64,000 bases of DNA from Sinorhizobium chiapasense (GCF_036488675.1 NZ_CP133152.1:1116001-1180000); one strand, 5' to 3'; numbered from the stretch's first letter, positions 37,138 to 46,096 are shown. The notes: generated from the letters alone by a model not told the origin. Program-made: numbers and translations.

Positions 37138-38928
37138 ATGAGGAAAACCCGCAAAGAAGATCGCCAAAATCCTCGCGCATCGCGGCCGAACGTTCGCGCG
37201 CAGGTCAGCGAGACCGCGCCGGAAAGGACGGAAACAATGTCCAACCTAGAAGACCCACCCCTCGGGCCTCGTGTCGGCGGTGCAGGACTCCCGAACCCAC
37301 CCCTCGGACCTGGTGTCGGCGGTGCGGGACCACAGAACCCACTCCTCGGGCCTCGTGTCGGCGGTGCAGGACTCCAGAACCCACCCCTCGGACCTGGTGT
37401 CGGCGGTGCGGGACCACAGAACCCACTCCTCGGGCCTCGTATCGGCGGTGCAGGACTCCAGAACCCACCCCTCGGACCTGGTGTCGGCGGTGCGGGACCA
37501 CAGAACCCACCCCTCGGGCCTGGTGTCGGCGGTACAGGACGCTCGGGAGCCGAGCGCGTGCGCGTGCTAATCGAGATGCGTGTCCCGGTCGGCCAGGGCA
37601 TGGCCGCAGTACGGCGGGTTGCATTTGGCCTTGCCGTACCGAGCCTCACGGTCGACCCAAACTATGAGCCGGTTCCCGTCAGCCCTTCCCCAGACATCGC
37701 AGTGCGGATGGCGGCGGCGGGCGAACAGGTGGTCGTGGTGCGCGGCACAATCGAATCAGACAAGATTCCAGAGCTTGAGGCCCAAGCCGAGGTCCTCAAA
37801 GCATGGAGGGATACCGAGATCCAGCCGTTCACGCCCGTCGCGGAGTCCATGCCGACGGCCCTCCTGGAAGCGATGCCGCAATCGGCGAATTTGTTGCAGC
37901 TCTCCGGCGATGGACCGGCGATGGGCCCATGCCCCATCGGAACATGCGACTGCGAGCCGGAAACTGCCAAGGGCACGATCGCCGACGTCGCCCACTATCT
38001 CGGCGTGGACCAAATCTGGGCCGCTGGCTATCGGGGGGACGGTATCGTCGTAGCGGTCGTCGATGGCGGTATCACCGCCCTAGGCCGCACGCCACAGCCC
38101 AACGAGACGGCTAAGATCTCGCGGGTAATCGGGGGATTCCCGGCCGACTGGGGCACGACCGCAGCGGCATGGGGCGATCACGGCAACATGTGCGCCACTG
38201 ACGTCCTCGGCATGGCGCCAAATGCGCAGATCTATGACATAAGGATCGCTTCAGACACCTCAACGGGCACGATTTCGAATGCACTTGCCGGGTATGACTG
38301 GGCGATCAATCAGCACCGCGCGACTGGCACGCCGCAGGTCATTACGAACAGTTGGGGCATCTACCAGCAGAGCTGGGACGGCGTCTATGCCTGCGACGCC
38401 AATCATCTCTTCACTCGCAAGGTGGTCGACGCGCTCAATGAGGGCATCCTCGTCCTGTTTTCGGCCGGCAATTGCGGCGACACATGCCCAGACAGTCGAT
38501 GCGGCAACGATACGGGTCCAGGCAAGAGCATCTGGGGCGCGAATGGCCATCCCAGGGTCATGACTGTCGGCGCCGTGAACAAGAATGAGCAGTTTGTCGG
38601 TTACAGTAGTCGGGGTCCGGCCTGCCTTGATTCCAACAAGCCCGACTTCTGTTCCGTCACGCATTTCACAGGCTACTTTGCGAGCGACAGCGGCACCTCG
38701 GCTGCAACACCGATCGCGGCGGGTGTGGTCGCGCTTCTTAAGCAGGCCAACCCCGTGCTCACTCAAGACCAGGCGAAGACCGCGCTGAGATCGACCGCCA
38801 AGGACATTGGCCCCGCCGGGTGGGACCAGCACTCCGGAGCCGGAATCGTTCGTGCCAAGGCGGCCTACGACCAGGTCCCAAGGCCACGTGGCTTGGCGGC
38901 TGTCTTCGAGCTGCTGCTGTTACATTGA
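37138..38928 (+). CDS. S8-family (subtilisin-like) serine peptidase with N-terminal Pro/Gly repeats
   Basis: 596 residues from ATG 37138, with GGAGGA about 9 bases upstream; a GTG at 37087 is the alternative. Residues ~40-137 are seven 14-residue repeats (consensus NPPLGPGVGGAGPQ). The peptidase domain (~285-590) has all three catalytic residues: Asp309 in VVDGGI, His348 in WGDHGN and Ser521 in SGTSAATP. Unusual features are the HGNMCATDVLG substitution for the usual HGTHVAG, and many cysteines (CPIGTCDCE, NCGDTCPDSRCGNDTG). No classical signal peptide is visible; the first 30 residues are Arg/Lys-rich. Location and substrate are unknown. Confidence 0.87.
   Translation: MRKTRKEDRQNPRASRPNVRAQVSETAPERTETMSNLEDPPLGPRVGGAGLPNPPLGPGVGGAGPQNPLLGPRVGGAGLQNPPLGPGVGGAGPQNPLLGPRIGGAGLQNPPLGPGVGGAGPQNPPLGPGVGGTGRSGAERVRVLIEMRVPVGQGMAAVRRVAFGLAVPSLTVDPNYEPVPVSPSPDIAVRMAAAGEQVVVVRGTIESDKIPELEAQAEVLKAWRDTEIQPFTPVAESMPTALLEAMPQSANLLQLSGDGPAMGPCPIGTCDCEPETAKGTIADVAHYLGVDQIWAAGYRGDGIVVAVVDGGITALGRTPQPNETAKISRVIGGFPADWGTTAAAWGDHGNMCATDVLGMAPNAQIYDIRIASDTSTGTISNALAGYDWAINQHRATGTPQVITNSWGIYQQSWDGVYACDANHLFTRKVVDALNEGILVLFSAGNCGDTCPDSRCGNDTGPGKSIWGANGHPRVMTVGAVNKNEQFVGYSSRGPACLDSNKPDFCSVTHFTGYFASDSGTSAATPIAAGVVALLKQANPVLTQDQAKTALRSTAKDIGPAGWDQHSGAGIVRAKAAYDQVPRPRGLAAVFELLLLH
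37255..37548 (+). repeat. seven 42-bp in-frame tandem repeats in the peptidase gene
   Basis: Unit boundaries fall at 37255, 37297, 37339, 37381, 37423, 37465 and 37507. Two versions alternate: one encodes PRVGGAGLQ (or LPN) and the other PGVGGAGPQ. Copies 3-6 are almost identical in DNA, pointing to recent expansion by an 84-bp double unit. The last copy decays into GTGRSG. Confidence 0.9.
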
Positions 38929-39239
38929 CCTGTGCCTATCGGAACCGCATGTGCGGGGAAAACGCCAGGGTTAGCCGGGGCAAAGACGTTTAACGACTTC
39001 TATTGTTTGCTTGCCTCTGCGTTAGGGCATCGGACATTTAATCGAACGCATATCCGGCTTCCTTGAGGTAGTTCCAGCATTTGCTTCTGCTGAAGAGGTC
39101 GCAGATGTTGCCGATTGCCTGCCAAAGCGTCGAAGATCTTGGCTGCGGCGGCCTGATTGCGCACAACATGGTCTCGGCTTGGATCGTTTTCAAAGCATCT
39201 CAGCAGATCTCTCGTGCCGCAGCGACAGCGTGAACGCCC
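38929..39239. other. gene-free stretch
   Basis: No gene was supported between the peptidase and the broken SRAP gene; the distal end of the SRAP remnant may lie here but is too decayed to follow. Confidence 0.45.
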
Positions 39240-39670
39240 CAAATTCGCGGGCGTCACCAATGAATGGCGGCTTCGTCCCGCCTAGCGGACGCCCAGGGAT
39301 CTTCTTCTGGACGTCTGTTCACAGCGTGAACCGATGCTTGGCCTTCGCGTACTTTGCATCGGTGAACTCGAAAAGGCCGACGCCGGTATGAGGCATCGCC
39401 TGCTCTCGGCAAAGCTGCGCCCCTCGCTCCGGAGTTGAAGACCGGTCCGCCCTTGCGTCCTTCAGGCGGCGGGAAGCCGAACCTCATCGGCACGAGTTCG
39501 ACCACGTTACCATCTGCAACTCTCATTACAGGTCCGGTATCACCAATCCGGACGTCGTCCGCTTGTGGCAAGTTGAGTTCCGTTTGATGTGAAGGGATGC
39601 CGAGCGCGAGGTCCTGCATCATCTTGCAGTACTCGGCATATCTGATGTGCTGCTCATAATCGTTACACAT
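39240..39670 (-). pseudogene. SRAP (YedK/HMCES-like) gene, frameshifted
   Basis: The gene starts properly with MCNDYEQHIRYAEY, giving the catalytic Cys2 used for covalent capture of abasic DNA. It continues through ELVPMRFGFPPPEGRKGGPV and FN. After that the conserved sequence moves to another frame (RSEGRSFAESRRCLIPASAF), then again (FFEFT, KAKHRFTL) and reaches a stop. At least two single-base-type frameshifts are therefore present, and the C-terminal half with the catalytic His is missing. SRAP proteins protect single-stranded abasic sites; this copy cannot work. Confidence 0.75.
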
Positions 39671-40307
39671 GCGGCATCAACGTAGCGCTCACGATCCGAA
39701 CTTCCACTGCCGTGACACAAGGATGCTCGAACATGCATGCAGCGCGACGACAACGGACGAGCGCCTCGCGCGGTGTAGGCTCGGACGCGAAGGCGTTCCT
39801 TGCGAAGGCACTATCCGACAGAGCGTCGTCGCGTCTGTGGGGCTCGAGCCGAAAGCTGCGATTAGATTATTTGAAATCGCCGCCGCGCTAATAGCGCGTT
39901 CGGCGGATGTTTCACAATGCCGTAGCCATAGCGATCGCGCTCATTCTCAACTCGATGCAGAGCGGCGTGGACTCTTGACCAGATTGCGGCGGGGAAGTCC
40001 CGCCTTCCAGACAGGAGCCCGTTCGCCTAAGCAAGAACCGACTCGCTTTTCTATTCAACCTATGAGAGCATCAGTGGCAACGCGTGGGTTGGTAGGTGCC
40101 GACGGTCAACGTCCTGGGAATCTGGCTGAATGCTAGTTGGACTCATCAGCTAGCCACTCTTCGTTGAAGTTCGAATGCTTCAAAGAATGGGCCGTGATCT
40201 TCTCTACAGGCGACCGTCTAGCCGCCTACCTCAAGCTCTGCCCCATGGACGCTTCAGCGACAAGCGAAATCAGAAACCCAGCCGGCTTTGAAAAAGAGGG
40301 AAATCGC
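39671..40307. other. gene-poor stretch
   Basis: About 640 bases with no recognised gene. One 155-residue open frame (39669-40136, plus strand) exists, but it has no ribosome site and no motif, so it is not called. Confidence 0.4.
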
Positions 40308-40865
40308 ATGACAAACATAGCTTGGCACGCCGATCCACTCACCTGGGGCACCGGTCCGCGCCTGTTCGAGGTCTTTCTGGAACCGACCGATCCTTACTCG
40401 GCTAAGGCATTTAACAAGCTTGACCTTCTTCTCGATCAGGCCGGCGAGGACAAGGTCACCATTAAGATCCGCCTGCAGTCGCAGCCCTGGCATATGTATT
40501 CCGGCGTCATCGTTCGCTGCATCATCGCGGCCTCGACACTTGAGGGTGGCAAGGAGACCGCGAAGAAAGTCATCGCCGCAGTCGCGGCGCATCGGGAAGA
40601 GTTCGAATTCATCGATCATGCCGGCGGACCGAATATGGACGTTACGCCCAACCAGGTCATCGAGCGCGTGGAAAGCCGTAGCGGTGTCAGGCTAAAGGAC
40701 GCGTTCGCAATCCCGGATCTCGACCGGGAAATCAAATGGCATTGCAAATATGCTCGACAGAACGGCATCCACGTTTCGCCGACCTTCATGATCGACGGGA
40801 TCGTGCGGCCGGACGTGAGCAGCGGCGATGATGTTTCGGCCTGGGCGAAGAAGTTGTTCGGTTGA
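40308..40865 (+). CDS. DsbA-family thioredoxin-like protein lacking the CxxC motif
   Basis: 185 residues from ATG 40308 with AGAGGG upstream; an in-frame extension to 40137 exists but looks non-coding. The thioredoxin-like start LFEVFLEPTDPYSAKAFNKL has DPYS where a redox C-x-x-C would be. The helical insert (~60-140) and the cis-Pro region VSPTFMIDGIV match the DSBA/thioredoxin-like fold. It is probably not an oxidoreductase; it may be a glutathione-transferase-like or chaperone-type member. No signal peptide is seen, so it is cytoplasmic. It stands alone between two broken or gene-poor regions. Confidence 0.75.
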   Translation: MTNIAWHADPLTWGTGPRLFEVFLEPTDPYSAKAFNKLDLLLDQAGEDKVTIKIRLQSQPWHMYSGVIVRCIIAASTLEGGKETAKKVIAAVAAHREEFEFIDHAGGPNMDVTPNQVIERVESRSGVRLKDAFAIPDLDREIKWHCKYARQNGIHVSPTFMIDGIVRPDVSSGDDVSAWAKKLFG

Positions 40866-41071
40866 TGAAGGTTGCCGTGAAACCTTGCTGGCTTATCCGC
40901 AGCACGCAGTAGACGACGCCCAGCATACGAGACCATCCGGCCTTCGGGATAGAGATCGATATAGCCCCGCTTCCTAGGGTACGCCTTGATTCCGAAGCGG
41001 ACGTGCCGAGGGTCGGAAACCCCTGCTCAAAGAGAAGCCTTTATCCCAGGTCACGAACAGAAGATCGAGTA

Positions 41072-41725
41072 TTAATACAAACAGTTTGTACGGACCAACA
41101 CTGTGAAGGGATCAAGCCCGAACTCCGCCTCGAGGTCGCTGCCGAACAGACCAAGCCATCGTTTCTGCGCTTCGAACGCTGTTTTCTCGCGTTCCTCGGC
41201 GCATGCAAACTTCAATCCTGCCACGTTCTGAATGTGGTGGACCATTTCGTGCACAAGCACGGAGAACTCCCCCGGCGTCTTCCCCGTCCACCCGTCCGGC
41301 AGATAGACCGTTCTTGCCTCATCATCGTAAACAGCCATGACGTCGGCTCCGTTCGCTAGGCGTGTCCAGATGGGCAGAGCCTCTCTCCATCGATCCAACG
41401 GCACGTCCCGATAGCGCAGACGGATCATGCGCTTGGCGGACGCGAATTCGATCGCAGGCGGTTCGTCGATGAGCGGAAGACCGAATTCCGACGAAAGCCA
41501 CGCCGCGATCACCTTCACCGCAGCCTGCCGCGAATGGTTGGGCTCTGACCCGAAAACGAAGGCATTGGGCTCGACAATGAGTCTGGTGCCCGGCAAGACT
41601 ATCTGTTTCGACGCGCCGCCAGAATTGACGTCGGGCTGTACCGGCTGTCCTGCTGATGCCGCCAGGGTCGTCGATGCGATTGCGCTGAAAATCCAGGGCA
41701 CAATTTGCTTCGTGAACGCGTGCAT
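41072..41725 (-). CDS. exported protein with HExxH metallopeptidase-like motif (DUF6647-like)
   Basis: 217 residues from ATG 41725. Residues 1-25 form a signal peptide (VPWIFSAIASTTLAASA). The central part has RLRYRDVPLDRW and VYDDEARTVYLPDGWTGKTP, followed by VLVHEMVHHIQN, a zinc-peptidase HExxH helix. A conserved-looking C-terminal ACAEEREKTAFEAQKRWL could supply the third ligand (Glu). The layout resembles the DUF6647 group of putative metallopeptidases. It is probably periplasmic; substrate unknown. It is isolated, with no operon partner. Confidence 0.68.
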   Translation of the reverse strand: MHAFTKQIVPWIFSAIASTTLAASAGQPVQPDVNSGGASKQIVLPGTRLIVEPNAFVFGSEPNHSRQAAVKVIAAWLSSEFGLPLIDEPPAIEFASAKRMIRLRYRDVPLDRWREALPIWTRLANGADVMAVYDDEARTVYLPDGWTGKTPGEFSVLVHEMVHHIQNVAGLKFACAEEREKTAFEAQKRWLGLFGSDLEAEFGLDPFTVLVRTNCLY

Positions 41726-42033
41726 GGGCGCGAACCTCTCTCGCCGGCGCTCGGATCGACACGCCGTGACAAATGGCTGGTCGGTCACAGAAAGGCTTCA
41801 GCTCCGCGTCAGAGTCAGCGAGCCCACGGGTCGTAACCGGCAGTCCATTCCCATGGCGGCAGGCTCACGCTACGCGCCGACCCGGTCGAGCGCATCGGTA
41901 CGGCTCCCCCAATTTCCCCACATCGCCTTCCGCAGGACTACCTAGATTTCGTGGGCTTACCGTCCATCTGCGACTGGGCGTGGCTAGGGCTCGCCTCGCA
42001 GGCGCGGGAGCACTTCCTTCCGGTTGGTAAGCA
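41726..42033. other. gene-free stretch upstream of the HU region
   Basis: No feature was recognised. It separates the leftward HExxH gene from the rightward HU locus, so it should hold their promoters. Confidence 0.4.
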
Positions 42034-42297
42034 TTGAACCCGTCGGTAACGCGAAAACCTGCTGTTCGATTTTCCGCGAGGTTGTTCGTGGTGGCGGATT
42101 TCGTCTCCGCCCCTCTGACCCACGTCCGCAGGCTGCAGGCGGTCCATCAATCCGACAACCCCGAATGGATTCTCAACCGGCAGGGCGATTCAAAAGCACC
42201 TGTGGAAATCCTATTCTTTCAGACCTTGAAGCAGGTCGGCCCGGTGACAAAGGATTTCAAACTGACAAGTATCGCGGTCGTCAAAAAAGAGGGGTAA
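42034..42297 (+). CDS. possible small protein immediately upstream of HU
   Basis: An 87-residue frame ends TAA three bases before the HU ATG. Its second half (SAPLTHVRRLQAVHQSDNPE, then VEILFFQTLKQVGPVTKDFK) has ordinary protein composition, while the first ~25 residues look non-coding; a GTG near 42089 could be the real start. Tight spacing suggests coupling with HU. No family was recognised, and it could be a remnant. Confidence 0.35.
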   Translation: MNPSVTRKPAVRFSARLFVVADFVSAPLTHVRRLQAVHQSDNPEWILNRQGDSKAPVEILFFQTLKQVGPVTKDFKLTSIAVVKKEG

Positions 42298-42300
42298 ACC

Positions 42301-44813
42301 ATGACTACAACCAACGAAATTGCAGACAAGATCGCAGCCGATCACAGCCTGACCAAGGCACAAAGTAAGGCGATCGTCGAGGCCGTCTTTGCCGCCATCA
42401 CCGCAGCCGCGACGTCCGGTGCCGAGACATCGATTCCAGGATTCGGGAAGTTCAGGGTCAGTGCGACGTGATAGTCGCCTAAGTAATTGTTTGTACAGGA
42501 GTTATATTCTGGGACAAACCTGATGTTCCGTCATCAGTAGCCTACCGGCACATGCGGGACTGGTAACGGTCCGGTGTGAAGCTGCCGGGACAATGTAGCC
42601 GGGCTTTCGGGCCATGCCGAGACCGTGAGGCGTAGGTATCTTCTGCGAGCATCAGCGCGGATGGGGCGCTAGGCTGGGTGGTATTGATCAATGGAAATGA
42701 ACTGCTGATAAACGTCGTGAAATTTGACAAGCCAAAGATGCTGACAGGCTTGGACCAAAAGGTGCGCGGTCGGATGTCTCCCTTGATTTTGGAGGCACAC
42801 GGACAACAGGACCGCCGGCGGATAGGCAGGATCTAACCCGCCCACGTTATCTAGGTGAAACACGGTAAACCCGTATCTCCGCCCCGCAGCGGGCAGGCCG
42901 ACCGCAAGGAAAGCTGTTGGGGGTGCGGGCAGAGGATGTCGGAGAAAGCGAACGCCGGGCTGTAATGATCCGGATAGGGGTTGCGGCTTGCCAACATCAC
43001 CCCGCCCGAAAGGGAGCAGACTTCTGACGGGTCTCTCGTCGCGAGAGAATGTGCAGAACCCTCGGAGGAGGACAGGCAAATGGCGGTCACAACAGTGACT
43101 GGTGCGGCCTCCCGCGAAACGGTGAGTTGGGGCCAGATCGACTGGCGCAAGGCTTACCAACACGTGCGACGGCTGCAGATGCGTATTGCGAAGGCAGTTC
43201 GGGAAGGTCGCTGGGGCAAGGTGCAAGCCTTGCAGCGGCTACTGACCCACTCGTTCAGCGGCAAGGCGCTTGCTGTGAAACGGGTTACCGAAAATCAGGG
43301 CAAGAGGACACCCGGAGTGGACCGGATCATCTGGGACACACCGGATAAGTGCGTCAGAGGATTATTGTCGCTCAAACGGCGTGGGTACCGCCCTCTGCCG
43401 TTGAGGCGGGTATATATCCCGAAGGCAAACAGCGAGAAGCTCCGTCCGCTGGGTATTCCGACGATGAAGGACAGAGCCATGCAGGCACTTCACCTGCTCG
43501 CCCTGCTACCTGTTGCGGAAACCACGGCAGACCCAAACTCGTACGGCTTCCGTCCGTTTCGAGCGACCCGTGATGCGGCTCGTCAGTGCTACATTGCACT
43601 GCGCGGGCGTGGTACGGCGGAATGGGTCTTGGACGCAGACATTGCTGGCTGCTTCGACGAAATCAGCAAGGACTGGCTCATCGCCAACATCCCTACGGAC
43701 AAGGCGGTGCTCCGGAAATGGCTGGACTCCGGCTACATGCAGGATGGTGATTGGTACGCGACACGAGCGGGAACGCCGCAAGGTGGAATAATCTCGCCCA
43801 CGCTCGCCAACATGGCCTTGGACGGAATGGAAAAGATGCTACGGGACCACTATGGCCCGCGACGCCGAAACATTCGGACCAAGGTGCACTTGATACGTTA
43901 CGCCGATGACTTCGTCGTCACTGGTGCTTCGAAAGAAGTGCTGGAAGAGGCGAAGTCTCTGGTCGAGGAATTTCTGTCAGAACGAGGTCTGTCTCTGTCT
44001 GAGGAAAAGACTCGCATCGTGCGGGTCGAGGAAGGCTTCGACTTCCTCGGTTGGAACGTGCGTAGATATGATGGACACACCCATATCAAGCCCGCCAAGA
44101 AGAACGTGGCGGCGTTCATGCGCAAGATCCGAACGATCATCAAGGCCGCCGCCGATGCGAAGCAGGAGCATCTGATAATGCGGCTCAACCCGGTCATCGG
44201 GGGATGGACCAATTATCATCACAACCAGGTGGCGAAGGAGACCTTCCGCAAGGTCGAGCATCTCATCTGGAAGTGTCTCTGGCAGTGGGCATGTCGCAGG
44301 CACCCAGATAAGCCACGTCGGTGGGTGAAGCATCGCTACTTCGCCCGCGAAGGCACGCGAGACTGGGTATTCCGCGCAGCAGTGAAGGATCGTGCCGGAA
44401 ACATCACGTTCCGGCGGCTACTCCATGCATCCGACGTTCCTATTCGTCGTCACTGCAAAATCCGAGCCGAAGCGAATCCGTTCAATCCGATGTGGGACCG
44501 CTACTTCGCCGCAAGGCGTGGTCTGCCGTCGGAAACTACGGATCGGCCTGGGGAAACCGCACACTCTGCCGATAGACAGGAACTGGCGGCTCTGGTCAAA
44601 CAGGGCTTAGTGGAGGCTTGAGCCGTATGCGGGGAAACTCGCACGTACGGTTCTTAGGGAGGAGCGACCCGGCAACGGGTCGTTCCTACCCGACAGGACA
44701 CGCCGGAGCGAGAGGCGCGCAATCCCGCGACGGGCGCGATAATCAAGGTGGCCGCCGCAAAGAAGCTGACCTTCGGGTCGGCGAAGGCACTCAAGGACGC
44801 ATTGAACAGGTAA
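42301..44813 (+). CDS. HU-family DNA-binding protein, split by a group II intron (exons 42301-42460 and 44695-44813)
   Basis: Exon 1 encodes 53 residues plus one base (start MTTTNEIADKIAADHSLTKA, end IPGFGKFRV). Exon 2 supplies AG to complete a Lys codon and continues DTPEREARNPATGAIIKVAA to the stop at 44811-44813. The joined product is 92 residues, exactly the length and sequence pattern of HU/IHF-like histone-like proteins. This includes the beta-arm RNPATG with its conserved Pro that intercalates in DNA. HU is a homodimer or heterodimer that bends DNA and compacts the nucleoid. Without splicing, translation stops two codons into the intron. GAGGGG precedes the ATG. Confidence 0.9.
43080..44621 (+). 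CDS. ltrA: group II intron-encoded reverse transcriptase/maturase
   Basis: 513 residues from ATG 43080, preceded by GGAGGAGGAC. RT blocks are visible: VDRIIWDTPDK, LRRVYIPKANSEKLRPLGIP, SYGFRPFRATRDAAR, VLDADIAGCFDEI, GTPQGGIISPTLANM and the catalytic LIRYADDFVV (Y274-A-D276-D277). The maturase X domain follows (NPVIGGWTNYHH, FRKVEHLIWKCLWQWA). The protein ends soon after IRRHCKIRAEANPFNPMWDR, with no HNH cysteine or histidine pairs, so it lacks the C-terminal endonuclease domain. The stop lies at the first bases of intron domain V. Confidence 0.93.
   Translation: MAVTTVTGAASRETVSWGQIDWRKAYQHVRRLQMRIAKAVREGRWGKVQALQRLLTHSFSGKALAVKRVTENQGKRTPGVDRIIWDTPDKCVRGLLSLKRRGYRPLPLRRVYIPKANSEKLRPLGIPTMKDRAMQALHLLALLPVAETTADPNSYGFRPFRATRDAARQCYIALRGRGTAEWVLDADIAGCFDEISKDWLIANIPTDKAVLRKWLDSGYMQDGDWYATRAGTPQGGIISPTLANMALDGMEKMLRDHYGPRRRNIRTKVHLIRYADDFVVTGASKEVLEEAKSLVEEFLSERGLSLSEEKTRIVRVEEGFDFLGWNVRRYDGHTHIKPAKKNVAAFMRKIRTIIKAAADAKQEHLIMRLNPVIGGWTNYHHNQVAKETFRKVEHLIWKCLWQWACRRHPDKPRRWVKHRYFAREGTRDWVFRAAVKDRAGNITFRRLLHASDVPIRRHCKIRAEANPFNPMWDRYFAARRGLPSETTDRPGETAHSADRQELAALVKQGLVEA
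44620..44653 (+). ncRNA. group II intron domain V catalytic hairpin
   Basis: This is a 34-nt hairpin: GAGCCGTATGCGGGG, a GAAA tetraloop, then CTCGCACGTACGGTTC. It is the most conserved part of group II ribozymes and binds the catalytic metals. It starts at the stop codon of the maturase gene. Confidence 0.9.
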
Positions 44814-44823
44814 TTCGATTGCA

Positions 44824-44853
44824 GGAGAAGCCTTGTCCTTTCAAGGCTTCTCC
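44824..44853 (+). terminator. 12-bp perfect hairpin after HU exon 2
   Basis: GGAGAAGCCTTG and CAAGGCTTCTCC pair perfectly around a 6-base loop, 10 bases after the HU stop. There is no T-run after the stem (CAGAGCG follows), so it may act as a weak or Rho-assisted terminator or protect the mRNA 3' end. Confidence 0.6.
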
Positions 44854-45275
44854 CAGAGCGACGACGATCCCCCGACAGCATCCAGTCGCGGCGCGCAGTG
44901 CGTGCGCGGAACATCCCGCCGAATATTCTTGATCCAATTGAACCCACATGAACACGCGGCGTTTGGTCGTCAGACAGCCGGTTCCGCCCTCGACTGCCAA
45001 GCTGAACCACCTTTCGCCACACAGCGAGCGACCGACCGATCGCGTCCAAAGATCCCCATCTCGCCGCTGACGCGGATGCAATGACGGCACGAGGGTCGGG
45101 CAGCCCGCCCTTTCTGTACCCATTTGAGATCTTCTAGGACTTTTGTCCGACATAGAAATGGGCCAGAAGTCTTAGCCCAATTTGCCCTTATCCCATTGAG
45201 CATACTCCGTAATCCTTGACTGCAACCCATGCTGTGAGAGCCTCAATCTTGTGGTTGTAATGCGCAGGGAGGGCA
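44854..45275. other. gene-free stretch
   Basis: No gene, repeat or RNA was recognised between the HU terminator and the small gene at 45276. Confidence 0.45.
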
Positions 45276-45473
45276 ATGCTCTTCGACGATGACGTTGAGT
45301 TGGCGCTCGCTTTGGCCTGCGAAGAACTGCAGATGACCCGAGACGAGGCAATCCGCCTACTCGTTCGCGAGTGGCTTCAGAACTATGGCTTTCTGCCAAT
45401 CTGCGGGGCTGATAAAAATATCTGGTCGTATGATGCTGCGTCGCCGGACGAGGCAGCGCCAGGCAATAAGTAA
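45276..45473 (+). CDS. small hypothetical protein
   Basis: 65 residues with a strong GGGAGGG site before ATG 45276. The first 40 residues (LALACEELQMTRDEAIRLLV, REWLQNYGFLP) look like a helix-turn-helix or ribbon-helix-helix type DNA-binding segment, as in small antitoxin-like regulators, followed by an acidic tail. No toxin partner is seen beside it. Function unknown. Confidence 0.6.
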   Translation: MLFDDDVELALALACEELQMTRDEAIRLLVREWLQNYGFLPICGADKNIWSYDAASPDEAAPGNK

Positions 45474-45545
45474 TACTTAGTTTATTCCTCGCTTTATTAG
45501 GCTTTGGTAGCATAGTCTGACGCCCATCGCTTTGGGAGGAGCAAG

Positions 45546-45836
45546 ATGGTTGAGCGCGTAGAAGGCGAAAAACTTTCCAAGCAAACCGCCACGAAAGTGT
45601 GGTCGATCCGCGAGTTCTGCCGACGGCAGCGCTTGTGCCAGGAGGAAGAACGACGCTTGACGCAGATATTCGGCGGGTTCGCCACATCCAGCGAGCTACT
45701 GCACAATGCGAAACGCACTCCTAGGTGGAGATATATCAGTCATAGCATCGACCTCAGTGACATCCCGGAAGCAGACATCTCAGTGGATCAGCGAGGCGGC
45801 CTCTGTGCGCCGACTGCAGACGATGGCCCAGGCTGA
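45546..45836 (+). CDS. small hypothetical protein of rhizobial type
   Basis: 96 residues with GGGAGGAG before ATG 45546. The core VWSIREFCRRQRLCQEEERR and IFGGFATSSELLHNAKRTPR looks like a small conserved rhizobial protein of unknown function; a helical, possibly nucleic-acid-binding fold is suggested by the basic helices. The last ~25 residues are less protein-like and may differ from relatives. It follows the 45276 gene by 72 bases. Confidence 0.58.
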   Translation: MVERVEGEKLSKQTATKVWSIREFCRRQRLCQEEERRLTQIFGGFATSSELLHNAKRTPRWRYISHSIDLSDIPEADISVDQRGGLCAPTADDGPG

Positions 45837-46096
45837 TAACTTGAGACCTGACTGAGGTCTCCTGATCGTGACGGACTCTCTCACGCGACCGGATCGGTGT
45901 TCTCGCGTGCGCCTTTGCAGCTACTTCCTCGCGATCGCGAGGGGGTTGAGAGGTCTCCAGCGAATCGAGCAACTCGCGGGCGCATGCGGCGATCGAACTG
46001 ACCGCGCGCTCGAATGCGGCCTCGTTGCGCGCAGCACATCGTTTCTGGCAGCGGAGGTTCGATCCGCTGCCAGCGATGTTTCAACCAGTGGTCTGC

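Larger units (their letters stand above)
42461..44694 (+). mobile_element. group II intron (retroelement) inserted in HU
   Basis: The 5' end GTGCGACG fits the GUGYG consensus and the 3' end CTACCCGAC ends in the required AY. Domain V is visible at 44620-44653 (GAGCCGTATGCGGGG, GAAA loop, CGCACGTACGGTTC). Domain VI at ~44661-44694 forms GGAGCGACCCG / CGGGTCGTTCC with a bulged A at 44688, 7 nt from the 3' end, as the branch point. The intron is 2,234 nt with the reverse transcriptase in domain IV. Boundaries were fixed by restoring the HU reading frame. It should self-splice and retrohome with the encoded protein. Confidence 0.92.

Noticed and set aside
37255..37548. Regular 42-bp repeats considered as a CRISPR array
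   Set aside because: The repeats are contiguous without unique spacers, are in frame with a peptidase gene, and encode a regular 14-residue motif.
39669..40136. A 155-residue plus-strand open frame as a gene
   Set aside because: No ribosome site, no recognisable motif and unusual composition (many Arg/Ser/Ala); it lies between a pseudogene and a supported gene in degraded DNA.
42301..42470. The HU gene considered as a simple truncated pseudogene
   Set aside because: The missing 3' part lies intact after the intron and joins in frame with correct intron boundary bases, so interruption rather than decay explains it.
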